NCBI RefSeq assembly: GCF_002101595.1
Contig: NZ_LQOM01000022.1
Coordinates: forward strand, 1-64,000
DNA from: Mycobacterium celatum
Lineage (GTDB): Bacteria > Actinomycetota > Actinomycetes > Mycobacteriales > Mycobacteriaceae
Reading direction: 5' to 3'
DNA: 64,000 nucleotides
The translations under genes and the position numbers were made by a program. Positions 41,495 to 50,574 of the stretch are shown here, one piece after another; the first letter of the stretch is position 1, and every line of letters begins with the position of its first letter. The notes under the pieces are model-generated. The model did not search any database. It worked only from the letters and a program-made list of their open reading frames with translations, and was not told the DNA's origin.

Positions 41495-43513
41495 CTAGCC
41501 GATGTGCAGCGGGTCGATCTGTACCCGGACCGGCTCGTGATCCTGGTGGGCGCTGAGCACACCCGTGGCGCGCCGCAGCGCCGCCGCCAAGGCCAAGCCC
41601 TGCTCACGCGCGACCCGCACCAGCATCCGGGTCACGGGCGCGTCCGCCGCGACACCGGCCGGCTGGCGCGCGCCCGACGGCAGGTCCACCGGGCCGAGCA
41701 AATCGGCGCCGTCGGGCAACTCGGCCTGTTCCAGCAATGCCGCCACCGCGTCGGCGGGACCGTCGAGTGCGGCGATGTGCACACTCGGCGGCAGGCCGAC
41801 CTCTGCGCGGGCCGTCAACTCGGCTTCGGCGTGACCGACCGGATCCCATCGGACGAGCGACTGCACGGTCGGGATCGACGACTCGGCGACCACCGCCACC
41901 ACCCCGCCGTCGCCGCGGGAGCGCACCAGCGCCGCCGCGGCCATCCACCGCCGCAGCGTGTCCTCGGCGGCGCGCAGATCCTGCCGGCCCAGCAGCGCCC
42001 AGCTGTCCAGTAGCAGCGCCGCGCCGTAGCTGGCGGGCGCCCGCGGTTCGGCGCCCGGAGTGGCAACCACCAACGCCGGACGGTCGGCGACCTCCTCCAC
42101 GACCGCGTCGCCCCCGGAAGTGATCACGGTGATTCCGGGGAACGCCCGGCCGAGTTCCTCCGCAGTACGCCGGGCGCCGACGACGACGGCACGCACCGCG
42201 TCCGAGCCGCAGCGGGGACAGCGCAGCGCCGCATCGACACGGCCACACCAGCGGCAGACCGCGCCCGCGCCGCGGTCGGGCAGCGACAACGGCCCGGTGC
42301 AATGCCGGCACCGGGCGATCGCACGGCAGCGTCCGCAGGCCAGCGAGGGCACATAGCCGCGGCGCGGCACCTGTACCAGCACCGGTGCGCCGGCCTCGAG
42401 CGCGGCACGGGCGGCCCGCAACGCCACCGACGGCAGCCGTGCGCTGCGGGCGGCCGGGTCGCGTTCGTCGGCGTATCCGCTGTCGTCGAGCGCCACCACC
42501 CGCGGGGTGCGGGCACGCACCACCTGGCGGGTCGCGACGACGTCATGCGCCCATCCGCTGCGCACCAGGGCGTGCGCCTCGGCGGTGCGGGCGTACCCGC
42601 CGATCAGGGCGGCGCAGCGCATCTGGTGGGCGCGCAGCATTGCCACCTCCCGGGCGTGCGGATACGGCGCCCGCGGCTCGGCCAGCGTGTCGTCGCCGTC
42701 GTCCCACACAATCACCAGGCCCAGGTCGGTCACCGGCGCGAACACCGCGCTGCGGGTGCCGATCACCAGCCGCGCGCTCCCCCGCAGCGCCGCCAGCCAG
42801 CGCCGGTAGCGCGCGGCCGGCCCCAGCCCCGCCGACAACGCCACCACGCTGGTCTCGTCGAGCAGTGTTGTCGCGGCCCGCCATAGCGCGTCGACGTCAC
42901 GCTGATCGGGCACGATCGCCAACACCCCCCGCCCGGTCTGCACGGTCTGCGCGGCCGCCTCGGCGAACCGGTCAGCCCACGGATCGCCGGGCAGCGCCTG
43001 CCACACCGCGCGGGCCGCCCGCGACTCGGCCAGCGCGGTCAGGAACTGCCCGCCGCGCCCGTAGGTCTCCCATCCGCTCCGGTCGATCGACGCGACGACG
43101 GGTTGGCTTGGGGCCGTTGGGGTTTCGCGTTCAACCCGGGCGTGGCGAGGCGGCACCGCCAGCCGCAGCACGTCGGCGCGGGTACCGGCGTAGCGCGCGG
43201 CCACCGCGTCGACCAGGCGGTGGATCTCGGGGGTGAGCACCGGCTCGGGCGACACGACCCGGTCGAGCCACGCGAGCTTGCCGACGTGCTCGGTGTCGGT
43301 GCGGCGTTCCAGGACGAATCCGTCGACCAGCCGCCCGTGGAACCGGACCCGCACCCGCACTCCGGGGTGGGCGTCGTCGGACTGTTCGGCGGCCACCAGA
43401 TAGTCGAAGTCCCGGTCCAGATGCGGCACCGACAGCATCGGCAGCACCCGGGCGATCGGCTCATGCTCGGCGGGCTGCCTCGTTCCGCGAGCGTGCGTGT
43501 CCCCGGCCGGCAC
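41495..43513 (-). CDS. priA: Primosomal protein N' (PriA), helicase-deficient actinobacterial form
   Basis: PriA restarts stalled replication forks. The 672-residue sequence has the 3' DNA-binding domain (EPIARVLPMLSVPHLDRDFD), where HLDRDFDYLV is typical. The zinc-binding part is CGRCRAIARCRHCTGPL...CRWCGRVDAALRCPRC, with eight Cys. The Walker A site is missing (ALPGDPWADRFAEAAAQ) and the DEEH box is WDDGDD, so it should not unwind DNA by ATP hydrolysis, as known for actinobacterial PriA. No start other than GTG 43513 precedes the conserved domain, and the first 10 residues (MPAGDTHARG) are encoded by a palindromic repeat. Confidence 0.93.
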   Translation of the reverse strand: MPAGDTHARGTRQPAEHEPIARVLPMLSVPHLDRDFDYLVAAEQSDDAHPGVRVRVRFHGRLVDGFVLERRTDTEHVGKLAWLDRVVSPEPVLTPEIHRLVDAVAARYAGTRADVLRLAVPPRHARVERETPTAPSQPVVASIDRSGWETYGRGGQFLTALAESRAARAVWQALPGDPWADRFAEAAAQTVQTGRGVLAIVPDQRDVDALWRAATTLLDETSVVALSAGLGPAARYRRWLAALRGSARLVIGTRSAVFAPVTDLGLVIVWDDGDDTLAEPRAPYPHAREVAMLRAHQMRCAALIGGYARTAEAHALVRSGWAHDVVATRQVVRARTPRVVALDDSGYADERDPAARSARLPSVALRAARAALEAGAPVLVQVPRRGYVPSLACGRCRAIARCRHCTGPLSLPDRGAGAVCRWCGRVDAALRCPRCGSDAVRAVVVGARRTAEELGRAFPGITVITSGGDAVVEEVADRPALVVATPGAEPRAPASYGAALLLDSWALLGRQDLRAAEDTLRRWMAAAALVRSRGDGGVVAVVAESSIPTVQSLVRWDPVGHAEAELTARAEVGLPPSVHIAALDGPADAVAALLEQAELPDGADLLGPVDLPSGARQPAGVAADAPVTRMLVRVAREQGLALAAALRRATGVLSAHQDHEPVRVQIDPLHIG

Positions 43514-43546
43514 GCCGCGCTAATCCCCGGGTTTACGCACGCTCGC
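43487..43546 (-). repeat. 60-bp palindromic repeat, copy 1, across the yhhN-priA junction
   Basis: The ends are perfect inverted arms, CGAGCGTGCGT and ACGCACGCTCG. It is identical at 51 of 60 positions to the reverse complement of 58771-58830; mismatches concentrate in the centre. Here it encodes the last residues of the YhhN protein (ASVRKPGD) and the first of PriA (MPAGDTHARG). Confidence 0.85.
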
Positions 43547-44230
43547 GCCGACGGCGACGTCCGCCCGGCCGAAGAAGAACCCGGCGGTGATCAGGATCTG
43601 GGCCGTCGCATAGGCCCACCAGATCGGCACCGCCAGCGCCTCGTTGCCCAGGACGAACCTGCCGATCCCGATCATCGCGTCGGAGACCGCGAAACACACC
43701 GCGCCGACGGCGGTCCAGATTGTGGGCAGCCGTGCGAGCAGCGCCGCGCACACCATGGCGCCCAGCACGACCATGTACACCACGACCGGCACGGTCAGCC
43801 CGTCGCGGGCGAGCCCCGGCCAGAACCACACCAGCAGCGCCACACACGCCACGCCGACGGCGACGACGGCGACCAGCCGCGGCCACGACCGTCGTGCCAG
43901 CGGGATCATCGCGCCCAGAAAACACAGGTGCGCCAGTTGGAACGCGGACAGCCCGAGCACGAACGACGCCGTCCACCACGGGATCGCCAGCAGCGCATCG
44001 CCGACCGCGGAGAACACCAACGCCAGCATCAGCCAGCGGCGCTCGCGAAGGATCGGGTGAGCCACGGCGGCGGCCGCCAGCAGAAGTGCCATCGACGCCT
44101 TGAGCAGCGGCTGGGCCATGAACCGGCCGGTCAGCTCCTCGCCCGGCGGGGACAGCAACACCGTCACGGTCAAGAACAGCCCGTAAACAACACCGGCCCA
44201 GCCGGCAGCCACCCAGCAACCGACCACCAT
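43520..44230 (-). CDS. YhhN family membrane protein (lysoplasmalogenase-like)
   Basis: The protein of about 236 residues has eight hydrophobic helices, from [20 protein letters not shown] to [19 protein letters not shown]. YhhN-type acidic and polar motifs occur within helices ([33 protein letters not shown]). In animals the family cleaves lysoplasmalogens; the bacterial role is poorly known. ATG 44230 starts just before the first helix; ATG 44254 is an alternative that would overlap the divergent esterase start. Its C-terminus lies in the palindromic repeat shared with priA. Confidence 0.8.
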   Translation of the reverse strand: MVVGCWVAAGWAGVVYGLFLTVTVLLSPPGEELTGRFMAQPLLKASMALLLAAAAVAHPILRERRWLMLALVFSAVGDALLAIPWWTASFVLGLSAFQLAHLCFLGAMIPLARRSWPRLVAVVAVGVACVALLVWFWPGLARDGLTVPVVVYMVVLGAMVCAALLARLPTIWTAVGAVCFAVSDAMIGIGRFVLGNEALAVPIWWAYATAQILITAGFFFGRADVAVGASVRKPGD

Positions 44231-44240
44231 GCGCGGTGCA

Positions 44241-44246
44241 TAGGGT
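44241..44246 (+). promoter_or_regulatory. -10 element for leaderless esterase transcription
   Basis: TAGGGT is followed by 6 nt and then ATG 44253. There is no ribosome site before that ATG, which suggests a leaderless start. Confidence 0.4.
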
Positions 44247-44252
44247 GTCTCC

Positions 44253-45191
44253 ATGCCCGAGGACACCCGGCCCGCCATCGACCCCATTCTGCTGAAGGTA
44301 CTGGATGCGGTGCCGTTCCAGCTGTCGCTGGAAGGCGGCGTCGAAGCCGCGCGGCAGCGGCTTCGGGATTTGCCGCGACGGCCAGTGCACCCGGAGGTCC
44401 GCGTCGAGAACCGAACGATCGACGGCCCGGCCGGGCTGCTTGCAATCCGAATCTATTGGCCCCCAACCGAAGACGCGCGACCGGTGGTGGTGTTCTTCCA
44501 CGGCGGCGGTTTTGTGGTTGGTGACCTCGACACCCACGACGGCACCTGCCGGCAGCACGCCGCCGGCGCGGGTGCGGTGGTGGTGTCGGTCGACTACCGG
44601 CTGGCGCCCGAACACCCCTATCCCGCCGCGGTCGACGACGCCTGGGCCGCGACGCAGTGGGTGGCCGCGCACGGCGAGGAGATCGGCGCCGACACAAACC
44701 GGCTGGCGGTGGCCGGGGACTCGGCGGGCGGCACCATCGCCGCGGCCGTCGCGCAGCGGGCCCGCGACAACGGCGGCCCGCCGATCGCCTTCCAGCTGCT
44801 GTGGTACCCGTCCACGCTGTGGGACTCGTCGCTGGCGTCGTTCACCGAGAACGCCGACGCACCGATATTGGGCCGCGAAGCCGTCGCGCAGTTTTCCCGT
44901 TGGTACGCAGGCGAAATCGACTTGTCCGATCCGCCGCCCGGCATGGCGCCGGGGCGCGCGAAGAATCTGGCGGGCCTGCCGCCGGCCTACATCGCGGTCG
45001 CGGGGCACGACCCGTTGCGCGACGACGGCATCCGCTACGGTGAGCTGCTCGCGGCCGCCGGTGTTCCGGTCGAGGTGGATAACGCCGAGACGCTGGTGCA
45101 CGGCTACGTCGGCTACGCCGGCGTGGTGCCCGCCGCCACCGAGGCCATGGACCGCGGACTGGCCGCGCTGCGCAAGGGCCTCAGCCGATGA
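44253..45191 (+). CDS. lipI: Alpha/beta hydrolase, hormone-sensitive-lipase family (LipI-like)
   Basis: The 312-residue esterase has the oxyanion motif [19 protein letters not shown] near residue 85 and the nucleophile elbow [18 protein letters not shown] near 155. The acid lies in [17 protein letters not shown] near 250 and the His in [12 protein letters not shown] near 280. It should hydrolyse short-chain esters in the cytosol; the physiological substrate is unknown. The stop overlaps nlhH (ATGA). It matches Rv1400c by position. Confidence 0.9.
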   Translation: MPEDTRPAIDPILLKVLDAVPFQLSLEGGVEAARQRLRDLPRRPVHPEVRVENRTIDGPAGLLAIRIYWPPTEDARPVVVFFHGGGFVVGDLDTHDGTCRQHAAGAGAVVVSVDYRLAPEHPYPAAVDDAWAATQWVAAHGEEIGADTNRLAVAGDSAGGTIAAAVAQRARDNGGPPIAFQLLWYPSTLWDSSLASFTENADAPILGREAVAQFSRWYAGEIDLSDPPPGMAPGRAKNLAGLPPAYIAVAGHDPLRDDGIRYGELLAAAGVPVEVDNAETLVHGYVGYAGVVPAATEAMDRGLAALRKGLSR

Positions 45192-46126
45192 CCGCGCGCC
45201 CGGAGATCGACCCGTTGCTCAAGTCGCTGCTGGACGCGCTGCCGATGACGTTCAGTGCGGCCGACGGTGTCGAAGTGGCGCGGGCCAGAATCCGCGCGCT
45301 GCAGGCTCCGCCGGAGATGTTGCCGCAGTTGCGGATTGAGGACCGCACGATCGCGAGCGGCATCCCGGCTCGCGTCTACTGGCCGCCGGTGGTCTCGGAC
45401 AACCTGCCGGTGGTGGTGTTCTACCACGGCGGCGGCTGGTCGATCGGCGACCTGAACACCCACGACGCGGTGGCTCGCGCCCACGCGGTGGGCGCCGAGG
45501 CCATCGTGGTCTCGGTCGACTATCGCCTGGCGCCGGAGCACCCGTTCCCGGCCGCGGTGGAGGACTGCTGGGCCGCGCTGCAGTGGGTCGGCGAGCATGC
45601 CGCCGAACTGGGCGGAGATCCCGGCCGGATCGCGGTCGCCGGCGACTCCGCGGGCGGCAACCTGTCGGCGGTCGTAGCGAGGCTGGCCCGCGACAACGGC
45701 GGCCCGGCCCTGGCGTTTCAATTGCTGTGGTACCCGTCGACCACCGGCGACCTGTCGCTGCCGTCGTTCATCGAGAACGCCGACGCGCCGATCCTGGACC
45801 GCGAGGTCATCGACGCGTTCCTGCAGTGGTACCTGCCCGACGTCGACATCAGCGATCCGTCCACGTTGCCCGTCACGCTAGCGCCGGCCAACGCGACCGA
45901 CTTCTCCGGTCTGGCGCCGGCCTATATCGGCACCGCCGAGCACGACCCGCTGCGCGACGACGGCGCCCGCTACGCCGAGTTGCTGAGCGCCGCAGGGGTT
46001 CCCGTCGAACTGAGCAACGAGCCAACACTGGTGCACGGCTTCGTCAGCTTCGCGCTCCTGGTGCCCGCGGCGGCCGAGGCGACCAGCCGCGGCCTGGCCG
46101 CGCTGAAGAAGGCGCTGCAGCGCTAG
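45188..46126 (+). CDS. nlhH: Carboxylesterase NlhH
   Basis: This 312-residue paralogue of the preceding gene shares all motifs: [53 protein letters not shown] and PTLVHGFVSFA. The M. tuberculosis homologue is known for short-chain esters with broad acceptance. The ATG overlaps the lipI stop by 4 bp, so the pair is one translational unit, probably from a tandem duplication. The monooxygenase gene follows 18 bp later. Confidence 0.92.
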   Translation: MTARPEIDPLLKSLLDALPMTFSAADGVEVARARIRALQAPPEMLPQLRIEDRTIASGIPARVYWPPVVSDNLPVVVFYHGGGWSIGDLNTHDAVARAHAVGAEAIVVSVDYRLAPEHPFPAAVEDCWAALQWVGEHAAELGGDPGRIAVAGDSAGGNLSAVVARLARDNGGPALAFQLLWYPSTTGDLSLPSFIENADAPILDREVIDAFLQWYLPDVDISDPSTLPVTLAPANATDFSGLAPAYIGTAEHDPLRDDGARYAELLSAAGVPVELSNEPTLVHGFVSFALLVPAAAEATSRGLAALKKALQR

Positions 46127-46131
46127 CGGGT

Positions 46132-46137
46132 TACCGT
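46132..46137 (+). promoter_or_regulatory. -10 element for leaderless monooxygenase transcription
   Basis: TACCGT is followed by 7 nt and ATG 46145. No Shine-Dalgarno precedes the ATG, so an independent leaderless promoter is likely in addition to read-through from nlhH. Confidence 0.4.
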
Positions 46138-46144
46138 TACGGGT

Positions 46145-47623
46145 ATGACACCCGACTATCACAGCGTCGTGGTCGGCGCCGGCTTCTCCGGTATCGGGAC
46201 CGCTATCAAGCTCGACCAGGCCGGCCTCGGCGACTACCTGCTGATCGAGGCCGGCGACGGCGTCGGTGGCACCTGGCACTGGAACACCTATCCCGGTATC
46301 GCCGTGGACATTCCGTCGTTCTCCTACCAGTTCTCGTTCGAACAACGGCCGGACTGGACGCGCACCTACGCGCCGGGAAACGAGCTGAAGGCCTATGCCG
46401 AGCACTGCGTGGACAAATACGGCATCCGCGCCAAGATCCGGTTCAACACCAAAGTCTTAGCCGCCGAGTTCGACGACGAGAACACCCTGTGGCGGGTGCA
46501 GACCGATCCGGGCGGCGTGGTCACCGCACGGTTCCTGGTCAACGCCAGCGGCGTGCTCACGGTGCCCAAGCTGCCCGACATCGACGGCGTCGACTCCTTC
46601 GACGGCGTCACCATGCACACCGCACGCTGGGACCACTCGCAGGACCTGACGGGTAAGCGGGTCGCGGTCATCGGCACCGGCGCCTCGGCCGTGCAGGTGA
46701 TTCCCGAGATCGCGCCGATTGTCAAGCAGCTCACGGTTTTTCAGCGCACGCCGATCTGGTGTTTCCCCAAGCTCGATGTACCCCTGCCGGCGCCGGCGCG
46801 CTGGGCGATGCGACTACCGGGCGGTAAAGCGCTGCAGCGGCTGGCCAGCCAGGCTTTTGTCGAGGCGACGTTCCCGATTCCGGCGCAGTACTTCACGGTG
46901 TTCCCGATGGCCCGGTGGATGGAGCGGGCCGGGCGGGCGTACCTACGTCAGCAGGTCACCGACCCGGTGGTGCGTGAAAAGCTCACTCCGCGTTATGCGG
47001 TCGGCTGCAAACGGCCCGGCTTTCACAACAGTTACCTGTCCACGTTCAACCGCGACAACGTGATGCTGGTGACCGATCCGATCGACAAGATCACGCGGTC
47101 GGCCGTAGTCACCACCGACGGTGAAAGCCACGAGATCGACGTGCTGGTGCTGGCAACGGGTTTCAAGGTGATGGACACCGACAGCGTGCCGACGTTCGCG
47201 GTCACGGGCAGCGGCGGGAAGTCGCTGAGCGCGTTTTGGGACGAACACCGGCTGCAGGCCTACGAAGGCGTCAGCATTCCCGGTTTCCCCAATTTGTTCA
47301 GCGTGTTCGGGCCGTACGGCTATGTCGGGTCGTCGTATTTCGCGCTCATCGAGGCGCAGACCCACCACATTGTGCGGCTTCTGAAACGGGCCGGGCGCGA
47401 CGGCGCCACCCGCGTCGAGGTCACCGAGGAGGCCAACGACCGCTACTTCGCCGAGATGATGCGCAAGCGCCATCGGCAGGTGTTCTGGCAGGACAGTTGC
47501 CGGCTGGCAAACAGCTACTACTTCGACAAGAACGGCGACGTGCCGCTGCGGCCCACCACCACGGTCGAGGCTTATTGGCGCAGTAGGCGTTTCAACCTCG
47601 ACGACTACCGGTTCACCGCCTGA
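46145..47623 (+). CDS. Flavin monooxygenase, Baeyer-Villiger type (Rv1393c-like)
   Basis: The 492-residue flavoprotein uses NADPH and O2, probably to insert oxygen next to a ketone. It has the FAD Rossmann site VVVGAGFSGIGTAIKLDQAG and GVGGTWHWNTYPGIAVDIPS. The Baeyer-Villiger fingerprint is FDGVTMHTARWDHS near residue 155, the NADP site is VAVIGTGASAVQVIPEIAP, and LVLATGFKVMDTD closes the active site. The two esterases before it could hydrolyse its ester products, which suggests a ketone-degradation route (inference). The end overlaps the convergent methyltransferase by 19 bp. Confidence 0.92.
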   Translation: MTPDYHSVVVGAGFSGIGTAIKLDQAGLGDYLLIEAGDGVGGTWHWNTYPGIAVDIPSFSYQFSFEQRPDWTRTYAPGNELKAYAEHCVDKYGIRAKIRFNTKVLAAEFDDENTLWRVQTDPGGVVTARFLVNASGVLTVPKLPDIDGVDSFDGVTMHTARWDHSQDLTGKRVAVIGTGASAVQVIPEIAPIVKQLTVFQRTPIWCFPKLDVPLPAPARWAMRLPGGKALQRLASQAFVEATFPIPAQYFTVFPMARWMERAGRAYLRQQVTDPVVREKLTPRYAVGCKRPGFHNSYLSTFNRDNVMLVTDPIDKITRSAVVTTDGESHEIDVLVLATGFKVMDTDSVPTFAVTGSGGKSLSAFWDEHRLQAYEGVSIPGFPNLFSVFGPYGYVGSSYFALIEAQTHHIVRLLKRAGRDGATRVEVTEEANDRYFAEMMRKRHRQVFWQDSCRLANSYYFDKNGDVPLRPTTTVEAYWRSRRFNLDDYRFTA

Positions 47624-48450
47624 CGCTTGCGTGCGGTGACCAGCAGGTACTCCCACTGCATCGCCGACGACCCGCGCAGTTGGCGATCGCCCAGTTCAGC
47701 CAGCTCCGCATCCAGCGCCGCGACCCGCTCCGGCTCGTCCGCGATGGCCTGATACGCCGAGATCGTCGGGCCGTAATGAGCTTTGAAGAAGTCGCGGAAC
47801 GCCGCGCCGTCGGCAAATCGGTCCACCAGCAGCGTCCGGCGCTGCGCGCTGAACTCGTTGATCCGGTCGGCCAGCAGACCGCGGACGTAATCCGGGCTCC
47901 CCCACCTCGGTGCGGGCTGCGCACCGGCGGGCGGCGTCGGCAGGTACGGCTTGATCGTCGCGAACATCTGGCCGACGAACCCTTCGGGTGTCCAGCTGAT
48001 CAGGCCGATCGTCCCGCCCGGGCGGCAGACCCGGACCAGCTCGTCGGCGGCGCGCTGGTGATGCGGGGCGAACATCACGCCGATGCAGGACAGCACCGCG
48101 TCGAACGCGTCGTCGTCGAACGGCAACGCTTCGGCGTTGGCCGCCCGCCACTGCAGGCGAACACCTTGTGACTGCGCGATCGCGCGGCCGCGCTCCAGCA
48201 GCTCCAGGCACAGGTCGCTGGCAACGACGTCCGCGCCGGCGCGCGCGGCGGGTATCGCCACATTGCCGGCGCCGGCGGCGACGTCGAGCACCCGGTCACC
48301 CGCCCGAATCCCGCTCGCTTGCACCAGCACTGGACCCAGCGGTGCCACCACTTCGGTTGCCACCGCGGCGTAGTCGCCCAGCGCCCACAGCGCGCGGTGC
48401 TTATTTTCGAGTTCGCGATCGGCGGTCACGACGTCGGTTCCTATGGTCAT
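47605..48450 (-). CDS. SAM-dependent methyltransferase, Rv1403c/Rv1405c-like
   Basis: The 281-residue paralogue of 30783-31595 has RVLDVAAGAGNVAIPAARAG, VVASDLCLELLERGRAIAQ, FDAVLSCIGVMFAPHHQRAA, GTIGLISWTPEGFVGQMFAT and a C-terminus QWEYLLVTARKR. ATG 48450 is chosen because GGGAGG lies 9 nt before it; the longer frame starts at 48480 inside the intergenic region. It is divergent from the HxlR regulator at 48583, whose operator-like palindrome lies between them. The substrate is unknown. Confidence 0.88.
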   Translation of the reverse strand: MTIGTDVVTADRELENKHRALWALGDYAAVATEVVAPLGPVLVQASGIRAGDRVLDVAAGAGNVAIPAARAGADVVASDLCLELLERGRAIAQSQGVRLQWRAANAEALPFDDDAFDAVLSCIGVMFAPHHQRAADELVRVCRPGGTIGLISWTPEGFVGQMFATIKPYLPTPPAGAQPAPRWGSPDYVRGLLADRINEFSAQRRTLLVDRFADGAAFRDFFKAHYGPTISAYQAIADEPERVAALDAELAELGDRQLRGSSAMQWEYLLVTARKRQAVNR

Positions 48451-48529
48451 CTCACCCGTCCTCCCTGACGATCCAGACAATCGTCCCGCGCGCCGGTGAA
48501 CCGCTTCCAGTGCCAGATCTGAAGCTGCG

Positions 48530-48550
48530 CTAGTTCAGGACTTGTACTAG
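48530..48550. promoter_or_regulatory. Candidate HxlR operator
   Basis: Half-sites CTAGTTCA and TGTACTAG are separated by GGACT, giving 8-bp arms with one mismatch. It lies in the spacer between the divergent methyltransferase and HxlR genes, 32 bp before the regulator start. The AGTxCA/TGxACT core resembles sites of other HxlR/YodB-like regulators; binding is inference. Confidence 0.55.
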
Positions 48551-48582
48551 CCAATTCCGCTGTTGGGGCGTGTACTGAGCAG

Positions 48583-49257
48583 ATGTCGACATACGGCCAG
48601 TTCTGTCCGGTGGCCAGGGCGATGGAGCTGCTCGACGAGCGGTGGACCCTGCTCGTGGTGCGTGAGCTGTTGCTGGGCAGTAGGCATTTCAATGATCTTC
48701 GGCGTGGAGTGCCGAAGATGTCGCCCGCGCTGTTGTCCAAGCGACTGAAGTCACTGTGCAGGGCGGGAGTGGTCGAGCGCACCGAGATCGACGGTCGCAC
48801 AACGTATTCGTTGACGCCATGCGGCGCCGAACTCGCCGGAGTGGTCCATGCGCTCGGCGAGTGGGGGGTGCGCTGGATGGGTGAACTCGGCGACAAGGAC
48901 CTCGATGCGCACCTGCTGATGTGGGATATCCGTCGCAGCATTTCCATCGATGCCTGGCCACGGGCCCGCACGGTGGTGGCGTTCCGCCTGACCGGAGTCG
49001 ACCCGAAGGCCTCACGCTGGTGGCTGACGGTGTCCGAGGGAACGGCCGACGTCTGCGATTTCGACCCGGGCTACGACGTGGCGGCGACGATCGAGGCCAG
49101 CCTGCGCGACCTGACCCGGATCTGGCTCGGCGAGCTGTCCTGGTCGCGGGCAATCCTCAACGGCACCGTGACCGTATCCGGAGCCGCCGACGTCCGCCAG
49201 GCAGTGCTGGACTGGATCGGCCAGTCGCACATGGCTGCGGTCCCCCGCCCGGCCTGA
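48583..49257 (+). CDS. HxlR family transcriptional regulator with C-terminal SCP2-like domain
   Basis: The 224-residue protein has an HxlR winged helix in residues 5-95. The motif CPVARAMELLDERWTLLVVR (HxlR Cys-Pro-hydrophobic opening with Cys8) is followed by FNDLRRGVPKMSPALLSKRL (recognition helix) and the wing TEIDGRTTYSLTPCGAE. The C-terminal half (FRLTGVDPKASRWWLTVSEG...CDFDPGYDVAATIEASLRDL) resembles a sterol-carrier SCP2 fold and could bind a lipid ligand. It probably controls itself and the divergent methyltransferase. Confidence 0.85.
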   Translation: MSTYGQFCPVARAMELLDERWTLLVVRELLLGSRHFNDLRRGVPKMSPALLSKRLKSLCRAGVVERTEIDGRTTYSLTPCGAELAGVVHALGEWGVRWMGELGDKDLDAHLLMWDIRRSISIDAWPRARTVVAFRLTGVDPKASRWWLTVSEGTADVCDFDPGYDVAATIEASLRDLTRIWLGELSWSRAILNGTVTVSGAADVRQAVLDWIGQSHMAAVPRPA

Positions 49258-49272
49258 CTGCTGCGCGGGTGC

Positions 49273-50484
<1,212 letters not shown>

Positions 50485-50526
50485 ACCCGGATCCTTCCCA
50501 TCCTCGACAAAATGTTAGTTAGGCGA

Positions 50527-50532
50527 ATTATA
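50527..50532 (-). promoter_or_regulatory. -10 element of metK
   Basis: On the minus strand this reads TATAAT, in an AT-rich patch of the coaBC-metK spacer. The leader would be about 35 nt. No -35 match is visible at 17 bp. Confidence 0.55.
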
Positions 50533-50574
50533 TCGTCACGTCGTCCGCCGCTCCGGGCGCCCCGCGATGTGGAG

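Noticed and set aside
50485..50574. SAM riboswitch before metK
   Set aside because: No SAM-I or SAM-IV type conserved helices are visible, and the predicted leader is only about 35 nt.
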